Shown piece after piece: positions 35,698 through 47,227 of a stretch of DNA of 64,000 nucleotides. The DNA comes from Podospora bellae-mahoneyi (Eukaryota; Ascomycota; Sordariomycetes; Sordariales; Podosporaceae). Numbering within the stretch: position 1 is the stretch's first letter; the number at the start of each line of letters is the position of its first letter. The stretch is from assembly GCF_035222275.1 (NCBI RefSeq), contig NC_085881.1:2604001-2668000 (forward strand), read 5' to 3'. The translations under genes were made by a program, and so were the position numbers. The notes under the pieces are model-generated. The model ran no database searches. It was not told the DNA's origin and saw nothing but the letters and a program-made list of their open reading frames with translations.

Positions 35698-37623
35698 TTA
35701 ATCCCCCCTCCCAAACCTGATATCAAAATCCTTCAAAACACTCATAATACTCGCCGCCTCAACCTCAATAGGCGCCAACCTCTGCCCCCCACCATTCCCC
35801 CCCCCACCTTGTCCGCCGCTCCCCGGCCTGGGAACCGGCAGCGCCTTCAACTTGGGCAGCCAAGTCCCAATCTCATCCGCCGCCTGATCAAAGTGCCTGT
35901 GACTAGCCAGCGTCTTATACGCCTCAGCACAAGACAGCGCCAAAGGGAAACCTGACTCTGACGCAGAAGTCTGCATAGGAGGAAGCGGCTGCGGTGCGGC
36001 AGATTGAGAAGCGTCGCTGTTGCCAGACTTGCAACATCCACCTCCTGGTCCAGCACCACCGCAGCATCCACCACCACCGCTGGCTCCCGGGTTGTTCTTC
36101 TCAAAGTTGGCTGCTAGGGACCTACAAAAGAGGCCTGACTTGGGATCGGAAAGACACTGAGCGCAGGTACCCGGGCCGTTGGGGCCGCACCGATTCCCCG
36201 AGGGCTTAGCTTGGGTGGCGTTGGAGTTGGTAGAAGAGCGGTTCTGGTTTGCCCGTGGACCAGGAAGCTTGATAGCACCAGTGGCGGTCACTTCCATAGG
36301 TATAGGGACGACATCGTCCTCTGATGGTGGTGGTGTGTGAGTCTGTGTTTGCTCGGCAACTGATGGTAGTGGTTGTTGGAAGGACATGGGGTTCATGAGA
36401 GCCTCAGCACACATGCAGTATGTTCCATCCTTGCAGAAGCCGCACGAGTCCCTAGCTTCAAGCGACATCATGGGCTGTAAAGACTGTGGTGGTGGTTGGG
36501 TGACCATTGGAAGTGACATTCTGTTGTCCTTAGCAAACATGGCGGTAAAGTCTGTTTCCATAGGTATTCCAGCATCCGAACGATGCCGCTTCTCCTCGGG
36601 TGCCGAGGGTGGTGAGCTTGGTGAGTGCGGTCGTTTGAGGTCGGACATTCTGAGGGCTTCCTCCAAACATTCGCAGCTTGACCCAAGTGTGCATTTTCCA
36701 CATCCCATCGCTGTGTCGGTGTCTTGAAGCACAGCTTCAGCACATGCACATGACCCAGATACTTGACAGCCACCACACCCTAGAGGCGCCATCATTTCGT
36801 CGGGAGGGGAGATGATGTTGGAGATGGAAAATGGTTGAGTGGTTGGTCGGGGTTCCGCAATGGGCACAGCACTTGGCCCCGAGCTCTTCGGCGGAGCAGG
36901 CTGCAAAGGTCGTCTGGGCTGTGAGATATTGGCAAGCGGATTCGTTTGAGGCTGTATTGGTGCCGGAAGACGTCCATGATTTCCAGTGGACGAAGGTGAC
37001 TGAGAATCCCATGCTGATAACATTGAGTTGCGTTCTTGTCTCTCCTTGTCAAGCTGTGACTGCAACCACTGGCAACGAGATCGGAGTGTCTGTCTCTCGG
37101 TCTCCAGGTGATTGATACGCTCCTGAAATTCCTGGACGACCCGGTCATGCTCTTCCTTCTGCTCATCCAATTGCTCCTCCAGCTCCCCAACCCGAGCAGC
37201 CCTACGCTCACGAAAGGCCCTCTGTGCAGCTCTGTTTTGAGCTTTGCGTTTGGTTGGTGGAGTGTCGGTGGCAGGTTTTCGACCTGGCTTGGGTCTGGGA
37301 GGAATGACCCACTCCTTGCTGGTCATGCTCATGGCCATAGGTTGTTGCCCTGGGCCCGGTGACATAACTCCAGGCGACGCCATGTTCAAAGGGGTTGAGG
37401 CTTTGATGGAGGGTGGCTTGTTGGGTGCGTTTGGGCGGATGGCGATGGGAGGCGCTGACACGGAGGTTGACGATGTGGGAGTGGAGACGTTGGATGGAGA
37501 GGCCGCAGATGCGGGGGTGGAGGCAGGGCTGGAGGAATCTCTGCCGAGTGTCGTCGTGATGGAAAGAGTTCTTTTGTCGGTGTTCCCAAGCCCGACTGGG
37601 GAAGCAGCGGCAGCGGCAGCCAT
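35698..37623 (-). CDS. hapX: HapX-type bZIP iron regulator
   Basis: The iron-starvation regulator of filamentous fungi, which binds the CCAAT-binding complex and senses iron through cysteine clusters. Single exon, 641 aa; 37623 is the first in-frame ATG (MAAAAAASPVGLG). The CBC-interaction motif KEWVIPPRPKPGRKP lies at about 104-118, followed at once by the basic region KRKAQNRAAQRAFRERR (about 125-141) and a leucine-zipper coiled coil to about 190. Then come Cys-rich domains: GCGGCQVSGSCAC (about 282-294), GCGKCTLGSSCEC (307-319), SCGFCKDGTYCMC (393-405), CGPNGPGTCAQCLSDPKSG (479-497) and a Gly/Cys patch GGCCGGAGPGGGCC (518-531). The first four match the conserved HapX clusters; the last is an extra Cys-rich patch. 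Known targets in the family include CCC1-type vacuolar iron transporters; a broken one lies at 61.3-62.2 kb. Divergent from COG2. Confidence 0.94.
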   Translation of the reverse strand: MAAAAAASPVGLGNTDKRTLSITTTLGRDSSSPASTPASAASPSNVSTPTSSTSVSAPPIAIRPNAPNKPPSIKASTPLNMASPGVMSPGPGQQPMAMSMTSKEWVIPPRPKPGRKPATDTPPTKRKAQNRAAQRAFRERRAARVGELEEQLDEQKEEHDRVVQEFQERINHLETERQTLRSRCQWLQSQLDKERQERNSMLSAWDSQSPSSTGNHGRLPAPIQPQTNPLANISQPRRPLQPAPPKSSGPSAVPIAEPRPTTQPFSISNIISPPDEMMAPLGCGGCQVSGSCACAEAVLQDTDTAMGCGKCTLGSSCECLEEALRMSDLKRPHSPSSPPSAPEEKRHRSDAGIPMETDFTAMFAKDNRMSLPMVTQPPPQSLQPMMSLEARDSCGFCKDGTYCMCAEALMNPMSFQQPLPSVAEQTQTHTPPPSEDDVVPIPMEVTATGAIKLPGPRANQNRSSTNSNATQAKPSGNRCGPNGPGTCAQCLSDPKSGLFCRSLAANFEKNNPGASGGGGCCGGAGPGGGCCKSGNSDASQSAAPQPLPPMQTSASESGFPLALSCAEAYKTLASHRHFDQAADEIGTWLPKLKALPVPRPGSGGQGGGGNGGGQRLAPIEVEAASIMSVLKDFDIRFGRGD

Positions 37624-39041
37624 GATTACTGGCAACGGAATGATTTGACGGACCACGAGGGTTGGTGGTGCAGAGGTCGAGGACTGTACCGAACTAGTGG
37701 CAACTGACTGCAGGTTGCAGCCGAATTTTATGTCACCAGTAAAACGGGCTAGGGCCGACAGTTTAGGAAGTTCTCCTTGGTATCCGAAAGGCAGGGGGAT
37801 GGCATTCAATGAGGAAGTCCAAGTTTGATGGTGTCGAACTGCGAGAATGGGTTGTCTGTAAATGCCGCTTTTGGTATGTAACGAGTCGCTCCGCAGTCAA
37901 GGAGAATTTTAACACGAGTGACTCCAAAGTTGTTCGCAGGATCACTTTAGATGGCGGCGTCTTGTTTGAGAAGGAGGTTGTGAGTGACACGTGATACTGT
38001 TCAATCGGTGTGCCGGCACAGGGTCAAATATCGAGATGACGATGACGATGACGCCGATGTTGTGGGAAGAGGATTTTGAGGGTCTTGATGCTGAAAAATT
38101 GAAGCAGACGGAGGAAAGGGTCTTCTTTTGCGTCAACCGAAGACGCCCGGGCTCAGTGTGGGCTAGCGAGGCCGGAGTTTTCGCCCAGGCCAAGGAGTCT
38201 GAGGGCTTTGATTCGGTAAAGGTTGAGAGATGGAGATGTCAGTCGGCCCACTGATTTGATTGATAAGATTATAGGATTGCGCTAGATCCAAAGCGGCCTA
38301 GCGAGGGGTGGTGGTGCCATGCTTGCGTCAAGGAACCCCATGGTCGAAAGCCGAGTGAGGGTTACCGCTTCGACAGCAGATCCCAACCGGAACACGGATA
38401 ATCACACAGTCATCACTTCGGTCACCACCGGAATCCGCTCGGTCTATCGCTTGATGATTCTGTGGTTCTCTGCTGAAGTTTCTATTCAACATGGTAATTT
38501 TCCTTGGCGATTTGTCGAGCCGTTCAGTAGGCGAGCGATATCGGACATACTGCGACGTCTTTAGAAGACCATCAGCAACTATCGCCCTGAAGTTCTGGCT
38601 CGCCCGGAAGGAAAGGCTGAAGAGGACACTCCTCGAGCTAATTGCTGCCCGTAAATCATGTGGGGGCTCTTGGAGCAAGCTTTGCCCAGGTGATTCAGGC
38701 GGGCCTCAAGAAGGCGTGCCTGACTGAGGTCAACTCGAATTCTGCGTATCTGTGTAAGAGAAAGGAGCTTGGGTCAATGCTGCCACCACAACTGAAAGAA
38801 AGCTGTATTAGCTACCAACATGAGTGTCTCATCGTGCCATCTGGTATTATCCTCATATTCACAATATGACTGACCGTTAACTCCAAGCCGTCATCCAGAG
38901 TTGCAACGCACGGGCCCAGCGTCCGCCAAGACATGGAACATGTCCAGAAGCCCAGCATCGCGGTCCGAAGTACCATCAACATTCTGGCAACCAAAATCAG
39001 CCAACTCCCACCGTCGACCACAAACAATAACACCAACAAAA
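37624..39041. promoter_or_regulatory. 1.4-kb divergent intergenic hapX / COG2
   Basis: No supported gene. In Aspergillus and relatives hapX is repressed by the GATA factor SreA. GATA-core sequences occur here (GATTGATAAGATTAT near 38258-38272; GGATAA near 38396), but none matches the extended ATCWGATAA site exactly, so SreA control is not shown. Confidence 0.4.
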
Positions 39042-40040
39042 ATGGCCCAACTTGGCCTCCCCCCAAACTCCCGCCCAACATCCTCCTACTCAACCAACCT
39101 CAACCTCTACTCCCCCCCGTCCCCCAAATCCCAACTCCCCAGCCGCCGCTCCTCCCTCTCCTCCTCGGCCACCGACGACTTAGAAAACTCCTCCTCCCTT
39201 CCCTTCCCCGCCGCCCTCTCCCGTCGCGACTTTCTCGCTCCCGACTTCGACCCCGCAAGCTACCTCTCCACCCTTCACACCGGTGGCCCAGCCTCTCGGC
39301 ATCAAACCCTCGAGGACCTGCGCTCTGAACTCCGCGATCGAAGCTCTGCTATCAGCGCCGAACTGCTTGAACTGGTCAATTCGAATTACACGGCCTTTCT
39401 CGGGCTAGGGGATGAGCTCAAGGGCGGGGAGGAGCGCGTCGAGGATGTGAGAGTAGCACTCTTAGGTTTCCGAAGAGCGGTAGAGGAGGTTCAGTCTAGG
39501 GTTAGGGAGCGGAGGGTGGAAGTAGGGGGGCTGAATCAGGAGTTGAGGGATGTCAAGGGGGCGGTGGAGATGGGCAGGAAGATGCTCGAGTTGGATGAGA
39601 GGGTGAGCGGATTGGAGAAGCGATTGGCGGTAGGAGGGACGGGGCAGCAGCAGCAGCAGCAGAAAAGGGATGGAGATAGCAGTGATGAGGAGAATTGGGA
39701 TGATGACGACGAGATTTTTGGGAGCGATGATGAGCAGACTCAGGACGAAGACGGTGTGGAGTTTGTCAGTAGCAGGCCGGCGAAGCTAGCTGCTTTGGCG
39801 AGGGAGTGTGTATATGTGGATGGACTGGCCGAGGCCATTGGTAGGGATCTTCCGTTTGTGAAGAAGACTGACGAGAGGATTTTTCGGTGTCGGAACACGA
39901 TACTGCTCGACTTGAGCACAGCCGTAAGAGAAGCACGGAAAGCTGGAGTCAAAGGTCAGGGGCGTGTTATCAAACTGTTGGCGATTTACGGGGCCTTGGA
40001 TGCGCAGGCGGAGGCTGTAAAGGTCCTGAGAGAGAAATGA
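39042..40040 (+). CDS. cog2: COG complex subunit 2
   Basis: A subunit of the conserved oligomeric Golgi tethering complex for retrograde intra-Golgi vesicles. Single exon, 332 aa, starting MAQLGLPPNSRPTSS; upstream in-frame ATGs exist but the sequence before 39042 is not protein-like. After a Ser-rich tail the COG2 N-terminal domain is clear: RRDFLAPDFDPASYLSTL (about 61-80), then LEDLRSELRDRSSAISAELL, ELVNSNYTAFLGLGDELKGG and coiled coil (VEEVQSRVRERRVEVGGLNQ). A CAG-encoded polyQ run and an acidic DDDDEIFGSDDEQ insert separate it from the helical end. Fungal COG2 is short (about 260-400 aa), lacking most of the animal C-terminal part. It is convergent with uL1m, with a 144-bp gap. Confidence 0.86.
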   Translation: MAQLGLPPNSRPTSSYSTNLNLYSPPSPKSQLPSRRSSLSSSATDDLENSSSLPFPAALSRRDFLAPDFDPASYLSTLHTGGPASRHQTLEDLRSELRDRSSAISAELLELVNSNYTAFLGLGDELKGGEERVEDVRVALLGFRRAVEEVQSRVRERRVEVGGLNQELRDVKGAVEMGRKMLELDERVSGLEKRLAVGGTGQQQQQQKRDGDSSDEENWDDDDEIFGSDDEQTQDEDGVEFVSSRPAKLAALARECVYVDGLAEAIGRDLPFVKKTDERIFRCRNTILLDLSTAVREARKAGVKGQGRVIKLLAIYGALDAQAEAVKVLREK

Positions 40041-40184
40041 TGGTCTCAGTTCAAAATCCAGGGGGGCATAAAAGGCGCAGAGCGACTGGCATCAAGATAC
40101 CCAATTTTCCAGGATTTTTTTTTAACTTCATACAAGGATTATGATACATGGCATACATCTAATATACATTGAAAAACAACAAAA

Positions 40185-41158
40185 CTACATGACAGTAGCC
40201 AGGTGTTCTGGCTTGACCTTGTCGTCTGTTGGGGCAAAGTTACCGTTCAAACTGATCCCTGGGCCATGCGTTGTGCTCAAAACAACCTCATCAATAGCCT
40301 TGGGAATGTTGTCGTCCAGTTGGTTGATGTTGTCTTTGAGCTTGGACATGAACGCCTTGATGTTGTCGGCAAGCATTTTGGGGGAGAAACCGAGCTGGCC
40401 CACGGCCATTCTCACAACACCGCTTCTTTCTCTGTACTCATCCGCGCCAATCAACTCCTGCATCGTCTCCTTGATGTCGCTGGTAATGGTTCCACGTTTT
40501 GGGTTGGGCATCAGATTCTTGGGACCGAGAATTCTGGCGACCTGGGCTTTCTTCAGGGCTTCTTGGCTGTCGGTGTGGCAGATCAATTTGTTGAAGGCGA
40601 TCTCTCCTCGTCGGATGGCCTCGAATAAGCTCTCCTCACCCACCGCCACGGCACCAAGTTGTTGAGCCTCGGTCGCTAGGGCGCTGCCTTCGGGGCAGAT
40701 GACACCGATACGGGTATCGGTCTTGACTGGGAAGGGCAGACGAATGGCACTTCGGAGGACGGGACCGCTCTTCTGGGTCTTGACTTTGACGGCGAGGTCA
40801 TACTTGACGGTGGTAGGTGGACGTCCAACTTCGGCAGCGCGGAGGTACCTTTATGGACAGTAAGCGACAATACGCCGGCATGGGGTGACACTGGGAAGGA
40901 AGCTTACCTCATGGCATCGCAGAGTGTGAACTGCTCCATTGGTGAGAGATCATAGCTGCGGAATGTCTTATAGGTCTTCTTCTTCTTCACGGGCTTCTTG
41001 CGCATGCCTCCACCACCGCCACCAGACGCATGCCGGACCTGTGGTATCGCAACCGATGGCACGAGGAATTTGGGTATTGTCGAGGCGACCGTTGGCCTGG
41101 CTGGTGTGGACAGGCTGAGCCTTGCCAGAGAGGCAAGGCAATGATGTGTGGAAGCCAT
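40185..41158 (-). CDS. mrpl1: Mitochondrial large-subunit ribosomal protein uL1m
   Basis: Model: complement(40185..40848, 40908..41158), one 59-nt intron, 304 aa. The N-terminus MASTHHCLASLARLSLSTPA has the basic, hydroxylated, acid-free character of a mitochondrial presequence, followed by RHASGGGGGG near the likely cleavage site. The uL1 fold follows: TYKTFRSYDLSPMEQFTLCD, KTDTRIGVICPEGSALATEA, ARILGPKNLMPNPKRGTITS (the L1 signature) and AVGQLGFSPKMLADNIKAFM. The protein forms the L1 stalk that guides deacylated tRNA from the E site. It shares a 340-bp divergent promoter with the glutamyl-tRNA synthetase gene. Confidence 0.95.
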
Positions 41159-41498
41159 TGCGAGCTGTAGGACACAAACGGCGACGTCGTGAGCCTCCGC
41201 CTCTCTCTGTCGCTGTCGGTTGCGCTGCTTCAGAAAAAAGTTGGACCCCGGCCCGTTGAGGTTCGTTGCCTTGAATGTTAGGCTCAAACCAAATGTTCAG
41301 ACAAGGTCCTGAGAGCTTCGGTTTTCACCGCCTTACCAAAACCGTTGGCGCTCGCGGCAGAAACCCCGCGCTGGGACGGGTGAATGTGGGGCTTTTTTGC
41401 TGCCCCTCCAAAATCCCAGGTACCAAGACTATCATCGGTGACTGTTTTCTCATCACGTCCCCTATTCCTATACTCACCACCCTTACCCACCGTCCACC
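41159..41498. promoter_or_regulatory. Bidirectional promoter uL1m / GluRS
   Basis: A 340-bp space between opposing starts of a mitochondrial ribosomal protein and a cytosolic aminoacyl-tRNA synthetase. No TATA box is obvious. Co-regulation is plausible but only inferred from position. Confidence 0.5.
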
Positions 41499-43609
41499 AT
41501 GAAGCTGGAAGAGCTCCATCCCATTGAGGCCCTCCTCACGGCCGATTTCCGCTCAATCGAGCCTCGTCTTCAGTCCCTCGATAAACATCTCATCCTCCGC
41601 ACCTACCTCCATGGCTACACTCTTAGCGAGCTGGACACCAAGGTCTGGCAGGCCCTCCGCGGCAACCGCGCCGCTTTCTCCTTTATTAAGCGCGGTAGTC
41701 TTGTCAACCTCGCTCGCTGGTTTGAGTTCATCGAGGTGATGCACCCTGAGATCCAGGACGAGATCAAGGCCAAGGATGCTGCTGCCAAGGCGAAGGTCGC
41801 TGCTGCCAGCAAGGCCGGTGGTTCTTATGCTCTTAATCTGCAGAATACAGGTAGATTGATATAGACTGTCAAATGCGCATTCGACTCAATGTACTAACAG
41901 ACATGAACAGACCAGGGCGTTGTTACCAGATTCTTGCCCGAGCCTTCGGGATACCTCCATATTGGACATGCCAAGGCAGCTCTCCTCTCCTGGTACTTTG
42001 CCCAGCAGTACAAGGGCCAGCTTCGCCTCCGTCTCGATGACACAAACCCCGACAAAGAGAAGGAGGAATACCAGGATGCCATCATCGAGGATCTTGCCAT
42101 GATGGGCATCAAGTGCGATACCCTCACCTACACCAGTGACTACTTTGATTATCTTTACGATATGGCGATCAAGATGATCAAGGAGGGACATGCCTATGCC
42201 GATGATACCGACCAGGAAACTATGCGCAACGAGAGATGGAACGGCATCGCTTCCAAGCGCCGCGACACGCCAGTGGAAGAGAACTTGCGCATCTTCGAGG
42301 AGATGAAGAAGGGTTCCGAGGAAGGCGTCCGCTACTGCCTTCGCGCAAAGCTCTCGGTCGACAACCCCAACAAGGCCATGAGAGATCCTGTGATCTACCG
42401 TTGCAATGTGGACACGCCTCATCACCGCACCGGCACCAAATGGAAGATGTACCCCATGTACGATTTCGCTTGCCCTGGTGAGTTTTGTCATTTTTCTGTT
42501 GACCTCTTCTGACCTTCCCTTTCGTCGTTGGGGCCGTTGAGATGAGAAAGACGTGATATTGACAGCACCTGCAGTTGTCGACAGCTACGAGGGCGTCACC
42601 CACGCCTTGAGGTCCACAGAGTACACCGACCGCAACCCTCAGTACGCCTGGTTCCAGAAGACCCTGCAGATCCGCAAGGTCCATATGTGGGATTTTGCGC
42701 GCATGAACTTCGTCAAGACTTTCCTCTCCAAGCGCAAGCTTGCCAAGCTCGTCGATACTGGAAAGGTTTGGGGATGGGATGACCCCCGCATGCCCACCAT
42801 TCGTGGTGTCAGGAGAAGAGGAATGGGCATCGAGGCTCTGCGCGAATTCATTATTGCTCAGGTATTTCTCTGGCCTTTTATCTCCGCCGTCGCAAAAATT
42901 AACAGCAAAACAGGGACCTAGCCGCAACGTTGTTACCATGGACTGGACCAAGTTCTGGGCTACCAACAAGAAACACATTGATCCTATCGCTCCCCGCCAC
43001 ACTGCTCTCCTGAAGAAGGATGTTGTCAAGGTGCCCGTCACAGGCGCCGAGGCTCCTGCTCAGCCCTTCCAGGAGGACAGACCCAAGCATCCCAAGAACA
43101 AGGATATCGGTACCAAGAAGGTGGCGTTTGGTCCCGAGATTCTGCTTGATCAAGCCGATGCCAAGAGCTTCAAGGAAGGCGAGGAGATCACTCTCATGGC
43201 TTGGGGCAATGCCTTTGTTCGCAACATTGCTGAGGGTGACCCCATCACCTCGTTGACGTGCGAGCTCAACGTGGCGAAGGGCGATGTCAAGACGACGGAG
43301 AAGAAGGTTACCTGGCTCGCTTCTAGCCAGACTCTTGTGCCTGCCGAGCTTTGGGACTTTGACTACCTTATCACCAAGGACACGCTGCAGGAGGAAGACA
43401 ACATGGAGGACTTCCTGAACCCCACCACCTCTACTATGGAGGAGGCGTTCTGTGATGAAGCTACGGCCCAGCTCAAGAAGAACGACATCATCCAGCTGGA
43501 GAGGCGTGGTTACTACCGTGTGGACAAGGGTCTCGATGACTGGAAGGAGGGTGAGGAGAAGAGGCTTGTCCTCTTCAACATCCCGACTGGTAAGACTGGA
43601 TCCAAGTAA
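41499..43609 (+). CDS. gus1: Cytosolic glutamyl-tRNA synthetase
   Basis: It ligates glutamate to tRNA-Glu. Model: 41499..41850, 41911..42477, 42575..42861, 42914..43609; three introns, 633 aa, phases consistent. An N-terminal GST-like segment ([36 protein letters not shown]), used in eukaryotes for binding an Arc1-like cofactor, is followed by an Ala/Lys linker. The class I catalytic core starts [20 protein letters not shown] with HIGH at 134-137. The KMSKS equivalent is LSKRKL (357-362), in the [15 protein letters not shown] context diagnostic of the GluRS/GlnRS family. Then come [14 protein letters not shown] and the beta-barrel anticodon-binding region. No glutamine-specific or mitochondrial features are seen. 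Confidence 0.95.
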
Positions 43610-44451
43610 GGTGGTATGTTCTGCTGTCGGTTTGTGATGGGAAAGTTTGATAGAATACTAGATGTGTCCTACAAGACTTGGTTGTCCTGTGTGTTGGCGT
43701 CAAGATGCAACTGCTGAAGTGGTGGTGAATAGTATCACTTTGGAGAGCAAAATAAACAACTGACAGGGCAACGGATAGGGGCTGGAGCTTGATGCATGCG
43801 CCCTGTGCCGAAAACCGTCTTGGTGTGCCGAAGGCCGTCTTGGCAACTTGGCAGATTCGTAGGCGAAAATGCGATACGCCATCCGTTTTTTTCAGACTCG
43901 TCTTGGGCAAGGTGGTGCAACTCATGTTTGACCCAGGTCTGATCCATCGAATTCTCACAAACTGTCTTGAAGTCCTTGTTGAGCTGGTTTGACATTGCAC
44001 CTGGACCTTGAAGCTTTGGGAGCTCGGGAGCTTTGTTAGAGCAAATAGCTGGAGAAAATCTCGGATCCACCCGACTACACCAGATTAGCGAGAGCTCGAT
44101 GCTCCATCGTCGATCAAGGTTAGTGCTTGGCACCTGGCCCCGCCAATCACTCTTTACGTCATCCTCCACATCCAAGACATGCCACCAAGTCTACGGCTGG
44201 CCGCAGCCCTGTCACGCTGTCAAACAAGCCCAATTTTATCTGCACGACCTTGGGAGTTTTATCCATTTCTCCAACTTCTTCCTGTCTTCTTTTTCTTCCC
44301 GCAACTTCAACGAGGACTCAACGGCTGCCTCTCTCATACTGCGCTCGCAGGTCGAACCAGCTCTTAGCTATTGATGGCTATTAGAAGCTAAGGTACCTTG
44401 ATTGGAACAACAGCAAGCACAACAAACCTCTCGCCAAACTGGCAACGCAAA
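43610..44451. other. Intergenic gus1 - PNS1-like gene
   Basis: About 840 bp holding the gus1 3' UTR and the transporter promoter. There is a small direct duplication around 43803-43845 (two copies of a GTGCCGAA..CCGTCTTGG unit). No gene seen. Confidence 0.4.
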
Positions 44452-46245
44452 ATGGCCTATCAGGGCGGTGAAGCCGCTAATTACTACAGCCCACCTCATG
44501 GCGGTGGTGGTGGGCCGCAGTATCCCCCTCCGAACAACTCGTACGAAATGCAGCAACCGCAGAATGGATACTACAACCGACCTCCGCCGCCGCCTCCTCC
44601 TCCTCCTGCTGGGGGTGGGGGGTATAGTAACGTGCCGATGAACGATGGGGGGTATCACAATGGGTATGGGGCGCCACCGCCTCCACCGCCGCCGACTGGA
44701 CCAGATGGGAAGATGGGACCTCCCCCGAGTTATGACGAGGTTTTTGCGGTGCAGAAGCCAAAGTGGAATGATTTGTGGGCGGGGGTGTTGTTTTTGGCGA
44801 CTTGTGCTGGGTTTGTGGCTGTTAGTGCTATTTCGATTCAGGGATATGGTATGTATTGGTATAATGGATGATTGGGGGTTTTATGGCTGACATTTTGGGG
44901 GTGTAGCTGCGACTCGTAATATCAACTCGGGCGGCCTCAATGGGCAGCGGAACAGATTCGGATTGACGACGCATACGATTTGGCTGTTTGGCTGGGTGCT
45001 CATAACGGCTATTGTGCTCAGCTACGGGTACATGTGGGTTGCGAGGAAGTTTACGAAGCAGTTCATCTGGATTACGGGGATTCTCAACGTTGTGCTTGGT
45101 TTTGCGACGGCCTTGTACATGCTGTCGAGAAAGTACTACTCTGGCGGGATCGTGTTTTTGATATTTGCCATTTTTCAGCTGATCTGCTTTATCAGCTGGC
45201 GGTCCCGGATTCCGTTCAGCGTGTTGATGCTGCAGACGGCCATTGATGTGGCCAAGAATTTTGGGCATGTTTATCTTGTCAGCGCGATTGGCGGGCTGTT
45301 GGCTACGTTGTTTGCGGCGTGGTTTTCGGTGACGCTGGTTAGTGTCTATGTCAAGTATCAGCCGGATCCGAATAACCCGGCTTGTAGGCAGGGCGCGGGG
45401 GGATGTTCGAGTGGAAAGGTGATTGGGCTGATTGCGTTTATTACTTTTGCGGCGTATTGGATTTCGGAGTGGTTGAAGAACACGATTCATACTACTATTG
45501 CGGGGGTTTATGGGTCGTGGTATTTCAACTCGAGAAACTTTCCAACGGGGGTGACGAGGGGGGCGTTGAAGAGGTGCTTGACGTATAGCTTTGGGAGTAT
45601 CAGCTTGGGGAGCTTGGTGGTGGCTATTATCAATTTCCTGAGGCAGTTGGCGTCTGTGGCGAGGGCTCAGGCGTCATCGGATGGGGATATTTTGGGGATG
45701 ATCTTGTGGTGTATTGTGGGGTGTCTTATTGGGTTGTTGGACTGGGCGGTTCAGTTCTTGAATCGGTACGCTTTTGCGCACATTGCGCTTTATGGGAAGG
45801 CGTATGTGCCGGCGGCGAAGGATACCTGGAAGTATGTACACTCTTTGCCCCTTTTGTCTTCTGTGGAGTTTACTAACGACCATGAAACAGGATGATCAAG
45901 GACCGCGGTATCGACGCCCTCGTCAATGAATGCCTCATCGGCCCTGTCCTCGGCATGGGTGCCATGTTTGTCGGGTACGCCACCGCGCTGATGGCCTATT
46001 GCTACATGGTCTTCACCAACCCCTCGTACAACTCTGGCGGGGGCTTCACGCCGGTGGTGGTTGCGTTTGCCTTCTTGATCGGGTTGCAGATCTGCAATGT
46101 GTTCACCACCCCGCTCAGCAGCGGTATCGACACCATCTTCGTGGCTAGCGCTTGGGACCCCGAGGTCATGATCCGGGATCATCCGGATTTGTATCACAGG
46201 ATGGTGGCGGTTTACCCTGAGGTACAGCAGGCTATTCACGCTTGA
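44452..46245 (+). CDS. pns1: PNS1 / choline transporter-like membrane protein
   Basis: Model: 44452..44848, 44907..45831, 45891..46245; two introns, 558 aa. The first 100 residues are Pro/Gly/Tyr-rich and cytosolic (MAYQGGEAANYYSPP, two polyproline runs, GPPPSYDEVF, a PPxY-like motif that could recruit a HECT ligase). About ten membrane spans follow, with the choline-transporter-like (CTL/SLC44) fold: WAGVLFLATCAGFVAVSAIS, IWLFGWVLITAIVLSYGYMW, SWYFNSRNFPTGVTRGALKR, YGKAYVPAAKDTWKMIKDRG, FLIGLQICNVFTTPLSSGID. In this family the last helices and the YGSWYF segment are the best conserved. Despite the name, PNS1-type proteins have not been shown to carry choline in yeast; the substrate is unknown. 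It sits at the plasma membrane by family. Confidence 0.92.
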
Positions 46246-47227
46246 GCGGACGTGGAAACGTTTGGGCAAAGGAGCAGGGAGTCTAGTGTTATATCGTAAG
46301 GGAAGAGCAACCAGAATGGAAGGGGGTGGTGGTGATAGTGCTAGTGTGAAAGTGTTGCTAGAAAGTAATGGTAATAAGTCGATTGACGTTCACTGCTGTT
46401 CTATGATGCCTTGTCCAACCAACAGAGGATAGTCCCAGCTGTACATGCCCGAGGCATATTCCAACCGCCTTGTTTCCCGCACAGCATGGGTCTGATACTG
46501 CTTCTTCTCACTCCAGCTTTGACTAGTTCTTCCTCCGTTCCAGCAGCCTCTTTTCCTGCTTTTCTGCCGCTATAAATTCAGGGCCGAAATACGTAGGAAG
46601 TGGGTGGGGGAGGTGGGGGTCGGTTGAGATATCAATCAAGAGATCCAACACCTTGTCATCTTTGTCACTGTCAAAAGGAGAAGCCTTCAAAGAAAAAGTG
46701 GCCTCGTTTTCAGGAACTTGAAACCTGTTAAACGGATAGCCCAGCTAACTTAGGAAAGCCCCAAAAGAGCCAGCCCAGATCACAACCACTACGTTTGTAA
46801 CGCGGGTTATATCCAAAACGGCAGAACGTCCTGGCCATTTGAACTCGAATCCTAGCGCCCGTGAAGCCTGAGAGTGTCGTGGCCTATGAGGACTACGTTG
46901 TGGTGTTAGGGATGTGGGATTCAATAGCTCACGGATATGAAACCGAGATTGTTTGCCTATAAAAGTCTGAAATTGAATTTGGTCATATGGCGCTCTTATA
47001 CAGACTGTGATATATAGTCAAGGCTAAACAAGATGTGATCAATAGGTAGTTTAGTGTCATCTATCTTCTCGATTCTTTGCTTTAATCAGACCCAATCCCG
47101 ATTCTACGATCCACGACGTGGATGCGGGCATGCAGTTGCCATAACCACATATGCAAAAGGATCGAATAAGGAAGCATAGTCAAATATCATCAGAAGCTAC
47201 CTCTGTTACAAACATTTGTACACCCAA
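46246..47227. other. 1-kb convergent intergenic
   Basis: Between the PNS1-like stop and the VIT/VWA stop. AT-richer toward 47000-47200. No gene, tRNA or repeat family recognised. Confidence 0.4.

Noticed and set aside
38250-38275. Possible SreA/GATA site in the hapX promoter
   Set aside because: Only the GATAA core is present; the extended site does not match, and such cores are frequent by chance.
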